This document shows positions 39,356 through 48,878 of a DNA stretch of 64,000 nucleotides, in pieces (the stretch's first letter is position 1; each line of letters opens with the position of its first letter). Source of the stretch: Polynucleobacter duraquae (lineage in GTDB: Bacteria > Pseudomonadota > Gammaproteobacteria > Burkholderiales > Burkholderiaceae). The position numbers and the translations under genes are program-made. The notes beneath the pieces are model-generated. The model ran no database searches. It saw nothing but the letters and a program-made list of their open reading frames with translations, and was not told the origin of the DNA. The DNA is taken from contig NZ_CP007501.1 of NCBI RefSeq assembly GCF_000973625.1, positions 1,922,001 to 1,986,000 of the forward strand, read 5' to 3'.

Positions 39356-40023
39356 TAAATGCCGTATTTTTCGCGATAAGCTTTTACCGCTGGCAGGTAA
39401 CTTGTTAAATCCGCGTTGCTCGAGGCGGTTAAGAAAGTCATCAAGTCTGCCAGGCTCGCAATTGCTATCACTGGTAAGCCAAATTCTTGCTCAACGGCTT
39501 GAACTGCTGACTTGTCACCAACTTCAGTAGCAGTCCCTGACTTCTCCATACGATCCAAGGCAATTAATACTGCTGCAGGCTCAGCACCCGCCTCACGAAT
39601 GAGTTTGACAGACTCTCGCACAGACGTACCTGCAGAAATCACATCATCAATGATGACCACCTTGCCTTTTACTGGGGCACCTACCAATGAACCGCCCTCG
39701 CCATGGTCTTTTGCTTCTTTCCGGTTGTAGGCATAAGGCACATTAAGACCAGTATCAGCCAATGCAATTGCTGTTGCGGCAGCCAAAGTAATTCCCTTAT
39801 AAGCAGGGCCATACAGCATGTCGTACTGGAGACCAGACTCTTGCAGGGCTTTGGCGTAATAACGGCCTAGCGCACTTAAGCGAGCGCCATCGTTGAACCC
39901 ACCGGCATTAAAGAAATAAGGTGAAAGGCGCCCCGCTTTAGTTTTAAACTCCCCAAATGACAAAACATTTGCCTCTAGGGCAAATTGAATAAAGTTATCT
40001 TGATTTGAATTTTTTGAGCTCAT
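39355..40023 (-). CDS. pyrE: Orotate phosphoribosyltransferase
   Basis: Pyrimidine biosynthesis enzyme making OMP from orotate and PRPP, 222 residues. The PRPP-binding motif VVIIDDVISAGTSVRE is clear, with FKTKAGRLSPYFFNAGGFND near the start and the catalytic-loop region YNRKEAKDHGEGG. Monocistronic: it diverges from xth across 8 bp and converges on dapF. Confidence 0.96.
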   Translation of the reverse strand: MSSKNSNQDNFIQFALEANVLSFGEFKTKAGRLSPYFFNAGGFNDGARLSALGRYYAKALQESGLQYDMLYGPAYKGITLAAATAIALADTGLNVPYAYNRKEAKDHGEGGSLVGAPVKGKVVIIDDVISAGTSVRESVKLIREAGAEPAAVLIALDRMEKSGTATEVGDKSAVQAVEQEFGLPVIAIASLADLMTFLTASSNADLTSYLPAVKAYREKYGI

Positions 40024-40031
40024 AGGCCTAT

Positions 40032-40814
40032 ATGTTACGCATCATTTCTGCCAACCTCAACGGTATCCGCTCGGCGGTCAAAAAAGGCTTCTTGCCCTGG
40101 GCCATAAAGCAAAAGGCAGACTTTGTCTGCATGCAGGAGCTTAAGGCTCAACAAGACGATTTGGAAGATGCCATCCTCAACCCAGATGGCCTGCACGGCT
40201 TCTTTCATCATGCCGAAAAAAAGGGCTACAGCGGTTGCGGCATCTATACCCCACATCAGCCTGACAAGGTGCTCTATGGCTATGGTAATGAAGAGTTTGA
40301 TGCTGAGGGGCGTTATGTCGAAGCTCGGTTTAAAAATCTTTCAGTGATTTCCGTGTACATGCCCTCAGGCTCAAGCTCACCAGAAAGGCAGGAAGCTAAG
40401 TATCGTTATCTCGACTCTTTCTTACCGCATCTAGTAGAACTTAAGAAATCAGGTCGTGAGATTGTGCTGTGCGGGGATGTCAATATTGCCCATAATGAGA
40501 TTGACCTCAAGAACTGGAAAGGCAATCTTAAGAACTCCGGATTTTTACCAGAAGAGCGCGCTTGGTTGACAAACCTATTTAGTAAAGTTGGTTTTGTAGA
40601 TGTCTACAGAAAACTAGAACCCGAGACTACGGATACCTGCTACACCTGGTGGAGTAATCGTGGTCAAGCGTATGCAAAAAATGTTGGTTGGCGCATCGAC
40701 TATCACATCACCACTCCCGGGATTGCAGCAAGCGCCAAAAATACTACTGTGTATAAAGATGATCGCTTTTCAGATCACGCGCCACTGACAGTAGATTACG
40801 ACTGGTCTATTTAA
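40032..40814 (+). CDS. xth: Exodeoxyribonuclease III
   Basis: AP endonuclease and 3'-5' exonuclease for base-excision repair, 260 residues. Endonuclease/exonuclease/phosphatase fold with ISANLNGIRSA at the N-terminus, catalytic Glu in CMQELKAQ, LCGDVNIAHNEID in the middle, and C-terminal FSDHAPLTVDYDW with the Asp-His pair. It overlaps the convergent ampG by 8 nt, so the two stops are interleaved. Confidence 0.95.
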   Translation: MLRIISANLNGIRSAVKKGFLPWAIKQKADFVCMQELKAQQDDLEDAILNPDGLHGFFHHAEKKGYSGCGIYTPHQPDKVLYGYGNEEFDAEGRYVEARFKNLSVISVYMPSGSSSPERQEAKYRYLDSFLPHLVELKKSGREIVLCGDVNIAHNEIDLKNWKGNLKNSGFLPEERAWLTNLFSKVGFVDVYRKLEPETTDTCYTWWSNRGQAYAKNVGWRIDYHITTPGIAASAKNTTVYKDDRFSDHAPLTVDYDWSI

Positions 40815-42141
40815 AAACCTGTGAGTCGTGCTTTTTAAATTCCACCACTTTGAAATGAATAGTGAGCCAAATCAGAATTAATACTGGCGCACCAATAACT
40901 GCAGTGCTAATAAAAAAGTTTGAGTAGCCAAAGTGATTTACAAAGACGCCTGAGAACCCAGCCAACCACTTTGGCAATAAGAGCATCATTGAACTAAACA
41001 AGGCGTACTGCGTTGCGGAGTACTGAATATTCGTTAGCGCCGATAAGAAGGCAATGAAAGCAGCTGTGGCAATTCCAGAACTCAGATTATCAGCCGAGAT
41101 AACCCAGATCAAGCCATGCAAGTCATGGCCCTGCGTGGCAAGCCAAGCAAATAACAAGTTACTGACAGCCGATAAAATTGCACCCAGAAACAAAATCCGC
41201 ATCACGCCAAAACGTAAGGTAAGGACGCCTCCGACGAAGGCGCCGACCAATGTCATCACTACCCCAAAGACTTTGCTCACTGCTGCCACTTCATCTTTGG
41301 TGTAACCCATGTCCACATAAAATGGGTTGGCCATAATTCCCATCACCACATCACTAATGCGATAGATGGCAATTAAGGACAAAATTAAAATAGCGTGCCA
41401 ACCGTAACGTTGAATAAAATCTGTAAATGGCTCAATTAAAGTTTGATGTAGCCACGCTTTTGCATTTCGGGCTTTTGCTAGCTCAATGCGAACAGGCTCT
41501 TTACTAAACAAGGTAGTAAGCACACCAACACTGATAGAGAACGCCATACAAAGATAAGCAAATTGCCAGGCGGCTGGATCATAGCCAGTAGCACCAGCTT
41601 CAGCGCGGGCGGCTAACCAGAGAACACCAGCACCAGACCAAATTAAAGCTAATCGATAGCCTGTTTGATAAGTAGCCGCCAGAGCCGCCTGGTGATCACT
41701 ATCTGCAGACTCAATCCGGAAAGCATCCAAAGCAATATCTTGAGTTGCAGAACCAAATGCAACTAGCAGTGCACACCACACAATCGGCGTCAGCTGCACT
41801 TTAGGATCAATACTGGCCATACCGACTAGACCAACAATAATTAGAAATTGCGCAAAAAGTAGCCAGCTACGCCTTCTGCCAAAAAATCTTGACAATAAGG
41901 GAATAGATAATCGATCTACCAAGGGAGCCCACATCCACTTAAAGGCATAAATCAAGCCAACCCAAGTGAGGTACCCAATCGTGCTGCGATCAATGCCAGC
42001 CTCTCGCAACCAAAAGCTGAGTGTTCCCAAAACCAGCAGCAGGGGTAGACCAGCGGAGAAGCCCAAGAAGAGCATTCGAAGACATGGCCATTCGAGATAA
42101 ACCCGAAAATCTTTCAGCCAGGACTGAGCACTACTAAGCAC
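40807..42141 (-). CDS. ampG: AmpG-family muropeptide MFS transporter
   Basis: Inner-membrane permease of 444 residues with about 12 hydrophobic segments. The N-terminal MLFLGFSAGLPLLLVLGTLSFW and WAPLVDRLSIP match AmpG. It imports anhydromuropeptides released by lytic transglycosylases such as the Slt encoded at 30042-32006, for cell-wall recycling. It overlaps metW by 8 nt and ends the dksA-argB-slmA-metX-metW-ampG run. There is no beta-lactamase or AmpR gene near. Confidence 0.9.
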   Translation of the reverse strand: MLSSAQSWLKDFRVYLEWPCLRMLFLGFSAGLPLLLVLGTLSFWLREAGIDRSTIGYLTWVGLIYAFKWMWAPLVDRLSIPLLSRFFGRRRSWLLFAQFLIIVGLVGMASIDPKVQLTPIVWCALLVAFGSATQDIALDAFRIESADSDHQAALAATYQTGYRLALIWSGAGVLWLAARAEAGATGYDPAAWQFAYLCMAFSISVGVLTTLFSKEPVRIELAKARNAKAWLHQTLIEPFTDFIQRYGWHAILILSLIAIYRISDVVMGIMANPFYVDMGYTKDEVAAVSKVFGVVMTLVGAFVGGVLTLRFGVMRILFLGAILSAVSNLLFAWLATQGHDLHGLIWVISADNLSSGIATAAFIAFLSALTNIQYSATQYALFSSMMLLLPKWLAGFSGVFVNHFGYSNFFISTAVIGAPVLILIWLTIHFKVVEFKKHDSQVFK

Positions 42142-42715
42142 GTCGAACGCGGAACAGCGCTAAGCTTCCAAAAAGATTGGGCATCAAGGTAACTTGCCGC
42201 CCCTCATGCAGGATGCATTGATCCAGAATCTGTAAGCCTAAGCTCGAAGCTAATTTTTCAAAATCAGCCACTGTGAGAACGCGTACATTGGGTGTGTTGT
42301 ACCACTGATATGGCAGGCTTTTAGAAACTGGCATACGGCCAAAGCCAACGGCTAAGCGATGCGACCAATGACCAAAGTTCGGAAAAGAAACAACCGACTC
42401 TTTGCCAACCCGGACGACTTCACGCAAGATCTTTTCAGTTTCATGAATAGTTTGCAGCGTTTGTGAGAGGACAACTGTATCAAAACTATTATTCTCAAAG
42501 AGCGCCAAGCCCCCTTCCAGATTTTGCTGAATAACGTTCAAACCTTTTTGCACACAAGAAAGTACGCGCGCATCGTCAATCTCAACTCCATAAGCGTGCA
42601 CAGGTTTCTGTTTTTGCAAATATTCTAAAAAGCTACCATCACCGCAACCGAGATCAAGCACTTCACTATTAGGTGCAATCCAATTCGCTATTGCGGCAAA
42701 GTCTGTGCGCTTCAT
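42134..42715 (-). CDS. metW: Methionine biosynthesis protein MetW
   Basis: SAM-methyltransferase-fold protein of 193 residues, with [15 protein letters not shown] near 19-33 and YGVEIDDA. MetW is usually coupled to MetX in proteobacteria and supports homoserine acylation; its own reaction is unclear. It overlaps metX by ATGA upstream and ampG by 8 nt downstream. The MetX-MetW pair with tight coupling supports the name. Confidence 0.94.
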   Translation of the reverse strand: MKRTDFAAIANWIAPNSEVLDLGCGDGSFLEYLQKQKPVHAYGVEIDDARVLSCVQKGLNVIQQNLEGGLALFENNSFDTVVLSQTLQTIHETEKILREVVRVGKESVVSFPNFGHWSHRLAVGFGRMPVSKSLPYQWYNTPNVRVLTVADFEKLASSLGLQILDQCILHEGRQVTLMPNLFGSLALFRVRRA

Positions 42716-43851
42716 GCCTTCACCTCGAGCATTTGTTCAAAATAAGCACGAATCAAGTTGTGATAACGCGGGTCATCCAACAAGAAAGCATCATGCCCAT
42801 GCGGAGCATCAATTTCTGCATAACTGACTTCACTCTTATTGCTAAGTAAAGACTCCACAATCTCACGACTACGATTAGGTGGGAAACGCCAATCAGTAGA
42901 AAAACTCACAACTAAAAACTTAGCCTGTACTTCGGCTAGAGCGCGATTTAAGCTGCCTTCATAACGACGAGAAGGATCGAAATAATCTAGCGCCCTAGTA
43001 ATTAGCAAATACGTGTTGGCATCAAAGTAAACAGAGAACTTGTCACCTTGATGGCGCAAATAGCTTTCAACCTCAAACTCCACATCAAAGCTAAAGCGAT
43101 AGTCTTGAGACTCGCCGCTAGGTCTTTGCAGCTCGCGCCCAAATTTTTCAGCCATATCATCGTCAGATAAATAAGTGATATGTCCGACCATGCGAGCCAA
43201 CTTGAGGCCGCGCTTAGGCACTACGCCATATTCGTAGTAATTACCACCATAAAAATCTGGGTCAGACAAAATTGCATTGCGAGCTACTTCATTAAATGCA
43301 ATGTTCTGTGCACTCAATTTTGGCGTCGACGCAATTACTAAACAATGTGCAAGACGTTTTGGGAACTGGATAGCCCAAGCTAATGCCTGCATGCCACCTA
43401 AGCTTCCGCCCATGACTGCAGCAAAACGACGAATGCCCAACTTATCGGCCAAGCGCGCTTGGGTGTTTACCCAATCTTCCACCGTAATTACCGGGAAGTC
43501 TGCGCCATAGGGTTTCTTAGTGGCAGGATTGATACTCATAGGACCAGTGGATCCAAAGCAAGATCCTAAATTATTAACGCCAATCACAAAGAAGTGATTG
43601 GTATCTACAGGCTTGCCCGGCCCAATCATGTTGTCCCACCATCCGATATCTTTTGCATCATCAGGATTGGGTCCAGCCACATGATGTGATGCATTGAGTG
43701 CGTGACAAACTAGGACAGCATTACTTTTATCGGCATTAAGCTTGCCGTACGTTTCAATAACTAAATCGTAGCCCGATAAAATGGCGCCACTTTGCAAAGG
43801 CAAGGGCTCGGCAAAGTGGATAGTATTTCTAGAGAGATGTAGCTCGCTCAT
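42712..43851 (-). CDS. metX: Homoserine O-acyltransferase MetX
   Basis: First committed step of methionine synthesis: acylates homoserine. Alpha/beta-hydrolase of 379 residues with nucleophile Ser150 in [12 protein letters not shown] and the acid/base pair in STDWRFPP and [12 protein letters not shown]. MetX-fold enzymes may use acetyl- or succinyl-CoA; the active-site specificity cannot be decided by eye, so acyl donor is left open. It overlaps slmA and metW by 4 nt each. No SAM-II riboswitch is possible here because slmA abuts it directly. Confidence 0.94.
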   Translation of the reverse strand: MSELHLSRNTIHFAEPLPLQSGAILSGYDLVIETYGKLNADKSNAVLVCHALNASHHVAGPNPDDAKDIGWWDNMIGPGKPVDTNHFFVIGVNNLGSCFGSTGPMSINPATKKPYGADFPVITVEDWVNTQARLADKLGIRRFAAVMGGSLGGMQALAWAIQFPKRLAHCLVIASTPKLSAQNIAFNEVARNAILSDPDFYGGNYYEYGVVPKRGLKLARMVGHITYLSDDDMAEKFGRELQRPSGESQDYRFSFDVEFEVESYLRHQGDKFSVYFDANTYLLITRALDYFDPSRRYEGSLNRALAEVQAKFLVVSFSTDWRFPPNRSREIVESLLSNKSEVSYAEIDAPHGHDAFLLDDPRYHNLIRAYFEQMLEVKA

Positions 43852-44504
43852 TCGGATAGAAGAATGCGAAGACTGATGTCAGACGCTTCAGTTGGAAGCT
43901 TTTTAAAGCCGCTACGAGCAAAGCGATGCCAACGGCCCAAAACATAACTCATCAACATCGCCGCACGGATGCTGACTTCATCTTGAGATACATTTGCCCA
44001 CGTACCGCCTTGAGTTTGGGCAATACGCAGTGCCTGCTTTAAAGATGTCTCAACACGATCAAGCACTTGTGTAATGCGCTCTTGTAAGCGATCGTCTTCT
44101 TGCAATAGAGCGTCGCCCAAAAGTACGCGGGTCATGCCGGGATTCTTTTCTGCAAAGAATAAGAGCATCTGCAAAATTCCACGCGCTTGCGCAAGTCCAG
44201 ACTCTTCTTTTTGATTAATCTGGTTAATCAGACCAAAAACCGTTTGCTCAATAAATGAAATCAGACCCTCAAACATCTGCGCCTTACTGGCGAAATGTCG
44301 ATAGAGTGCCGCTTCTGAGACTTGAATTTTTGCTGCCAATGCTGCAGTTGTTACTCGCTCACCCTTGGGGTTTTGCAACATCTCTGCCAATACTTGCAAA
44401 ATCTGGAGGCGACGCTCACCTGGACGTGGGCGCTTACGTGTCTTGCCCTCTTCGGCAGTTGTCGTCTCAATCTCTGAGGCGCTAGGATCAAAAGAATCAC
44501 GCAT
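43848..44504 (-). CDS. slmA: Nucleoid occlusion factor SlmA (TetR family)
   Basis: TetR-fold DNA-binding protein of 218 residues. The N-terminus is basic and Pro/Arg-rich ([15 protein letters not shown]), then the helix-turn-helix [20 protein letters not shown] (about 52-71). SlmA blocks Z-ring assembly over the nucleoid. The HTH and the [18 protein letters not shown] pattern match SlmA well. It lies 22 nt after argB and overlaps metX by ATGA, a conserved order in betaproteobacteria. Confidence 0.88.
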   Translation of the reverse strand: MRDSFDPSASEIETTTAEEGKTRKRPRPGERRLQILQVLAEMLQNPKGERVTTAALAAKIQVSEAALYRHFASKAQMFEGLISFIEQTVFGLINQINQKEESGLAQARGILQMLLFFAEKNPGMTRVLLGDALLQEDDRLQERITQVLDRVETSLKQALRIAQTQGGTWANVSQDEVSIRAAMLMSYVLGRWHRFARSGFKKLPTEASDISLRILLSE

Positions 44505-44526
44505 ATTTATATCTCTTGTTCAACTC

Positions 44527-45429
44527 TTAGCGGGAACGAATCATCGTACCGAATGCTTGCTCTGTCAGAATCTCCAGTAATAAGGAGTGCTCAATTCGTC
44601 CATCAATAATGTGTACTGAATTTACGCCACTCTTTGCCGCATCTAATGCAGAAGAAATCTTTGGCAACATGCCACCAGAAATGGTGCCGTCAGCAAATAA
44701 GCCATCAATTTCACGTGCAGTCAGGTCGGTTAAAAGCGTACCGCTCTTATCCATTACACCTGGAATATTGGTCATCATAACTAATTTTTCTGCATGCAAA
44801 ATTTCTGCCATCTTGCCAGCCACCAAGTCAGCATTAATATTGTAGGCCTGACCCTCTTCGCTAAATCCGATTGGAGAGATCACCGGAATAAAGGCATCAT
44901 CCTGCAACGCTTTTACAACTGCAGGGTTAATCGTATCAATCTCACCAACAAAACCTAAATCAATAGTTCCGCCAGGCTTCTTTTCGTCGGCAACCAGCAT
45001 CTTCTTTGCACGAATCAAGCCACCATCTTTGCCAGTCAAACCAACCGCTTGGCCACCAAAGTGATTAATCAACATCACAATATCTTGCTGCACTTCACCG
45101 CCCAGAACCCACTCAACCACTTCCATGGTCTCTTCATCGGTCACGCGCATGCCTTGAATAAAAGTGCCAGTCTTACCAATCTTTTTCAGAGCTTCATCAA
45201 TTTGTGGGCCGCCGCCATGCACCACTACTGGGTTCATACCAACCAGCTTCAGCAAAATGACATCGCGTGCAAAGCTTTCCTTCAGGCGCTCTTCAACCAT
45301 GGCGTTTCCACCGTACTTAATCACAATGGTCTTACCGTGATAAGCGCGAATGTAAGGCAAGGCCTCGGCCAAAATCTCCGCCTTTAATAAAGGAGAGATG
45401 TCACTAATAGTTGGGGATTGCTTTGTCAT
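44527..45429 (-). CDS. argB: Acetylglutamate kinase
   Basis: Second step of arginine biosynthesis: phosphorylates N-acetylglutamate. Amino-acid kinase fold, 300 residues, with [18 protein letters not shown] near 34-51, [13 protein letters not shown] (substrate binding) and [15 protein letters not shown]. The N-terminal helix ([15 protein letters not shown]) is the type seen in arginine-inhibited hexameric enzymes, so feedback inhibition is plausible. It sits between dksA and slmA with gaps of 26 and 22 nt. Confidence 0.96.
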   Translation of the reverse strand: MTKQSPTISDISPLLKAEILAEALPYIRAYHGKTIVIKYGGNAMVEERLKESFARDVILLKLVGMNPVVVHGGGPQIDEALKKIGKTGTFIQGMRVTDEETMEVVEWVLGGEVQQDIVMLINHFGGQAVGLTGKDGGLIRAKKMLVADEKKPGGTIDLGFVGEIDTINPAVVKALQDDAFIPVISPIGFSEEGQAYNINADLVAGKMAEILHAEKLVMMTNIPGVMDKSGTLLTDLTAREIDGLFADGTISGGMLPKISSALDAAKSGVNSVHIIDGRIEHSLLLEILTEQAFGTMIRSR

Positions 45430-45455
45430 TGCTACTTTTATATTCGGTCTACTGA

Positions 45456-45944
45456 TTAATCGCCAAACAACTTTTGACGCAGTTCACGACGTTCTTGCGC
45501 CTCTAGCGAGAGATTGGCCGTTGGGCGTGCAATGAGGCGGTTCAGGCCAATCGGCTCACCAGTCTCTTCACACCAACCGTAATCACCAGACTCAATACGG
45601 GCTAAGGCCTGCTCAACTTTTTTCAAGAGCTTGCGCTCACGATCACGCGTGCGCAACTCTAGAGCATGTTCCTCTTCAATCGTTGCCCGATCCGCTGGAT
45701 CAGGAACTAAAATATTTTCGCGCAAATGCTCTGTTGTTTCCGAGGCATTTTTCAGAATGTCGCCCTTTAAGGTCAATAACTTCTGACGGAAAAAATCTAA
45801 CTGGCCGGCATTCATATAGTCCTTTTCGGACATCTTGAGTAATTCAGCTTCTGTTAAAGGGGCACCTTTGGCAGCTTTTGTGCTTGCCGCTTTACTAGGG
45901 GCTTTTGCTGCAGCCGTAGATTTCGTTGGTGTTTTTACCGTCAT
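45456..45944 (-). CDS. dksA: RNA polymerase-binding transcription factor DksA (zinc-finger-less form)
   Basis: Secondary-channel regulator of RNA polymerase that works with ppGpp, 162 residues. After an Ala/Lys-rich N-terminal tail (1-30), the coiled coil carries the tip motif [12 protein letters not shown] (81-92) with the functional Asp and Ala. The globular end lacks the zinc site: only Cys125 (WCEETGE) of the four cysteines of E. coli DksA is present, with Thr128, Ser146 and Ala149 at the other positions. It lies 26 nt upstream of argB and 114 nt downstream of a COG0523 GTPase gene. Confidence 0.93.
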   Translation of the reverse strand: MTVKTPTKSTAAAKAPSKAASTKAAKGAPLTEAELLKMSEKDYMNAGQLDFFRQKLLTLKGDILKNASETTEHLRENILVPDPADRATIEEEHALELRTRDRERKLLKKVEQALARIESGDYGWCEETGEPIGLNRLIARPTANLSLEAQERRELRQKLFGD

Positions 45945-46058
45945 TTCATTCTTTCCATGGATCTAAATCATTATTACTTCATTCTGCCAAATTTTTACTA
46001 CCCTTTTAGCCAATATTTATTAATGTTGGCCGTGGCGCGGGATTGTACTTTAAATTTC

Positions 46059-47120
46059 CTAGACCAAACAGCCCTCAAGCCCAGCCAGCAGGGTGTCTTT
46101 GGGCAAATCTATTCCAATAAAGACCATGCGGGTTTGCTTGGGCTCTGCACCCCATAAACCAGCCATATCACTGCCCATCATCTGATGGACGCCCTGGAAC
46201 ACGACTTTTCGGTTACTCCCCTTCACATAGAGGACGCCTTTGTAGCGCAACATCTTCTCACCGAAGACCTCCAAAATGCCCCCCAGGAAGTCTTCTAATT
46301 TTTTATGGTCAAAGGGTTTATCACTACGAAAAACGAAGGATTGGATCCGGTCTGTATGGCCTGCATGATCATGGTGATCGTGACTATGATCATGACCACA
46401 GGTGCTGTGATCGTGATAGTCATGACTGTGATCATGGCCACAAGTAGCGTGATCATGATCATCTTGTCCTAAAAAGTGAGGATCAATATCGAGCTTCGCG
46501 TTCAAATTAAAGCCCTTAAGATCCAAAACAGCATCCAGAGGAACGATCCCTTTAGAAATTCCCTGAATTGGGGCCCGGGGATTCATGTGCATTAGGCGAT
46601 TGCGCAAGGCATCTACTTGGGCAGGCGTCACCAAATCGGTCTTAGTAATAAAGATTTGATCAGCAAAGCCCACTTGGCGCTGTGCCTCTTCATGTTCGGT
46701 TAATTGTTGCGGGCCATGCTTGGCATCCACCAAAGTGACTACGGCATCTAGAACATAGTGGTCTGCTACGTCGTCATCCATAAAGAAGGTTTGAGCTACC
46801 GGGCCCGGATTAGCCACACCAGTGGTTTCAATAACCACGCGCTCAAAGCTAATTTTTTTGTCCCTACGTTGCTCCCAAAGCTCATTCAGAGCTTCAACCA
46901 GATCTCCACGGATGGTGCAACAAATACAACCATTGCTCATTTGCACAATGTTCTCTTGATTATCTTGAACCAAGATGTCGTTGTCGATATTCTCTTCGCC
47001 AAACTCGTTCTCGATCACAGCAATTTTTTTGCCATGCTCTGCAGTCAGTATGTGTTTGAGCAAAGTGGTTTTGCCGCTACCCAAAAAGCCCGTGAGAATT
47101 GTTACCGGAATTAACGCCAT
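46059..47120 (-). CDS. COG0523 GTPase (CobW/ZNG1-like metal chaperone) with duplicated His-rich segment
   Basis: G3E GTPase of 353 residues, expected to deliver a metal such as zinc to a client protein. The P-loop GFLGSGKTT is at 11-19 and the metal-binding CICC at 65-68. ETTGVANPGP and the guanine-specificity motif ITKTDL are also seen, and the CobW C-terminal domain lies from about 258. Between the domains (221-255) is a His/Asp-rich loop with a 14-residue tandem repeat, each unit containing CGHDHSHD. The start at 47120 has AGGA upstream; an ATG 5 codons earlier is less likely. dksA follows on the same strand. Confidence 0.9.
   Translation of the reverse strand: MALIPVTILTGFLGSGKTTLLKHILTAEHGKKIAVIENEFGEENIDNDILVQDNQENIVQMSNGCICCTIRGDLVEALNELWEQRRDKKISFERVVIETTGVANPGPVAQTFFMDDDVADHYVLDAVVTLVDAKHGPQQLTEHEEAQRQVGFADQIFITKTDLVTPAQVDALRNRLMHMNPRAPIQGISKGIVPLDAVLDLKGFNLNAKLDIDPHFLGQDDHDHATCGHDHSHDYHDHSTCGHDHSHDHHDHAGHTDRIQSFVFRSDKPFDHKKLEDFLGGILEVFGEKMLRYKGVLYVKGSNRKVVFQGVHQMMGSDMAGLWGAEPKQTRMVFIGIDLPKDTLLAGLEGCLV
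46356..46460 (-). repeat. Tandem coding repeat (42-bp unit) giving a His-rich metal-binding loop
   Basis: Within the COG0523 gene two adjacent 14-codon units encode HDHATCGHDHSHDY and HDHSTCGHDHSHDH, followed by HDHAGH. The two copies are near-identical in protein and similar in DNA, indicating a recent internal duplication that doubles a cysteine-plus-histidine metal site. Confidence 0.75.
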
Positions 47121-47186
47121 CTTTGATCCTATCAAAATCTATAAATACATTTCCCAAACGGGAAACCTTCTATCTTACCGAGTTCT

Positions 47187-48188
47187 TCAAGCTTTGCCGG
47201 CTTTCGCACGAGGATGCGCCTTGTCATATGCCTGTGCTAGGTGCTGGAAGTCTAAAGAGGTGTAAATCTGGGTGCTGGCGATGCTGGCGTGCCCCAACAT
47301 CTCCTGCACCGCCCTCAAATCCTGAGAAGACTGCAATACATGGCTAGCGAAGCTATGGCGCATCATGTGCGGGTGTACATGGGTAGGAAGACCCGCCCGC
47401 ATGGCTAAGGTGCGTAAGCGCGCTTGAACGGTACGGGGAGACAAACGCGCTCCCGTAGCGGAAATAAATAAAGCCATTGATGCATCTGCCTGTTCAAGCA
47501 AGTCTCGAGCTGCACGCCAAACTTTGAGAGACTGCATTGCTGGTCCACCAATAGGAACTGAGCGACGTTTACCGCCCTTACCCAAAACCGTCACCTCTGC
47601 AGCATCCCAGTCCAGCCAGCCAGCAGACTCATGTTGACGATCCTTGCTTTGCATCACATCAATTCCCAATAGTTCTGATAAACGCAGGCCAGAGGAATAA
47701 AGCAAATCAATGATCGCAGCATCACGCACCGTCTCTAGATCCTTTTTTTCCTCAGCTTCTTTGACGGCCTGATTTACTAAGGAGAGGGCTTGCTCAACTG
47801 AAAGCGCCTTTGGCAAAGACTTCAAACGTTTAGGTGCTTTTACATCATCAACAGGATTGGCGACTAGGTTTGCAGTAATCCTGCCTGCCTGTGCATCCTT
47901 GCGTGCATCTTTCTCAGTCAACCAGTCATACCAGCCGCGCCAAGCAGAAAGCGCTCTTGCAATCGTGCGAGATGACTTTCCTTTGGAGTGTAGGCGACCA
48001 GCCCAGCGACGTACGTGAGCGTTGCTTACCTTTAACAGGTCAATAGTATCGTCTGCGGCCAGCGTTTGTAACTCGCTTAGATCCATGCGGTACGCTTTCA
48101 GCGTATGCGGTGAGAGCTGCCTTAATACATGCAGCTCGTACAGATACTCTTGCATCAGGGGATGCAGATTAGCTGGTACTCGGCTCAT
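47187..48188 (-). CDS. xerC: Tyrosine recombinase XerC
   Basis: Resolves chromosome dimers at dif together with XerD, 333 residues from ATG at 48188. The N-terminal SAM-like core-binding domain (about 8-105) is followed by a catalytic domain with Arg169 (SSGLRLSEL), Lys204, His274-x-x-Arg277 (HPHMMRHSF), His300 (LGHASI) and nucleophile Tyr309 (STQIYT). The longer open frame to 48347 was rejected because it runs inside the DUF484 gene and adds 53 unrelated residues. It overlaps DUF484 by 20 nt; DUF484-xerC is a conserved pair. Confidence 0.94.
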   Translation of the reverse strand: MSRVPANLHPLMQEYLYELHVLRQLSPHTLKAYRMDLSELQTLAADDTIDLLKVSNAHVRRWAGRLHSKGKSSRTIARALSAWRGWYDWLTEKDARKDAQAGRITANLVANPVDDVKAPKRLKSLPKALSVEQALSLVNQAVKEAEEKKDLETVRDAAIIDLLYSSGLRLSELLGIDVMQSKDRQHESAGWLDWDAAEVTVLGKGGKRRSVPIGGPAMQSLKVWRAARDLLEQADASMALFISATGARLSPRTVQARLRTLAMRAGLPTHVHPHMMRHSFASHVLQSSQDLRAVQEMLGHASIASTQIYTSLDFQHLAQAYDKAHPRAKAGKA

Positions 48189-48843
48189 AAGCCTGGATGC
48201 GATCCAAAGCTGCAGCGGTAAGTTCAGCAATCTGACGCAAATAGAACGCGCCCATATCCGCAGTAAAACGGGACTCGTCTTTGCTTGCCAGTAAAAGCAC
48301 TGCGGGTGATTGCGCCATACCAATACTTTTGCCCAATGGCAGGCCAATAGCCACCATGCTTTGCCAGGCAGGATCGATACTCACTTGAGTTGCCAACAAA
48401 TCGACACTCGCTGCAGCTAGCTCTTTGGCAGAGCCGCAAAGCGGTGTATCAATCCAAGGTCCGAATGCCGTATTGGGCGACAAGAGTTGGGCCGACTCGA
48501 CTTCAAATACCTCTGCCAAACCCGAAGTCACCGCAGACTCTACTTCTGCCTTCGAATTAGCGCTCATCAGACGCAACAGCCAGGCGACTAGACTTTGCTG
48601 AGTTTTATCATTCCGACTTCCAAAATGAAGCATCTCACTCAGACGACGATTGAGTTCTTGGTTTTGTGTACGCAACAAAGTCATCTGGCGCTCTTGCAAG
48701 GAGACTGCACGATCCCCATGGGGATGCTTCAAGCGAATTTCATTTAAAAGATTAGCGTAACGCTCAAAGAAGCCGGGGGTTGCGCGCAACCACTCTGCTA
48801 CCAATTCTTCTTGCTCGGCTTGCTTAGGATCGATTGCGCTCAT
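48169..48843 (-). CDS. DUF484 family protein
   Basis: GAF-like protein of 224 residues upstream of xerC. The N-terminal LVAEWLRATPGFFERYANLL (about 14-33) and HGDRAVSLQERQMTLLRTQN (about 41-60) are the family signature, followed by a helical linker and a GAF-type domain (about 95-220). The function is unknown; it is nearly always linked to xerC, often with dapF. Here the dapF partner is about 9 kb away. Confidence 0.87.
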   Translation of the reverse strand: MSAIDPKQAEQEELVAEWLRATPGFFERYANLLNEIRLKHPHGDRAVSLQERQMTLLRTQNQELNRRLSEMLHFGSRNDKTQQSLVAWLLRLMSANSKAEVESAVTSGLAEVFEVESAQLLSPNTAFGPWIDTPLCGSAKELAAASVDLLATQVSIDPAWQSMVAIGLPLGKSIGMAQSPAVLLLASKDESRFTADMGAFYLRQIAELTAAALDRIQAYEPSTS

Positions 48844-48878
48844 CTATCTCTTTCTCGCTTATGTTCTGATTTCATTTT

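Noticed and set aside
46356-46460. CRISPR-like repeat array
   Set aside because: Only two adjacent in-frame units encoding a His-rich loop, with no spacers.
46758-47114. 118-residue open frame antisense to the COG0523 gene
   Set aside because: Mirror of the GTPase P-loop region; no independent support.
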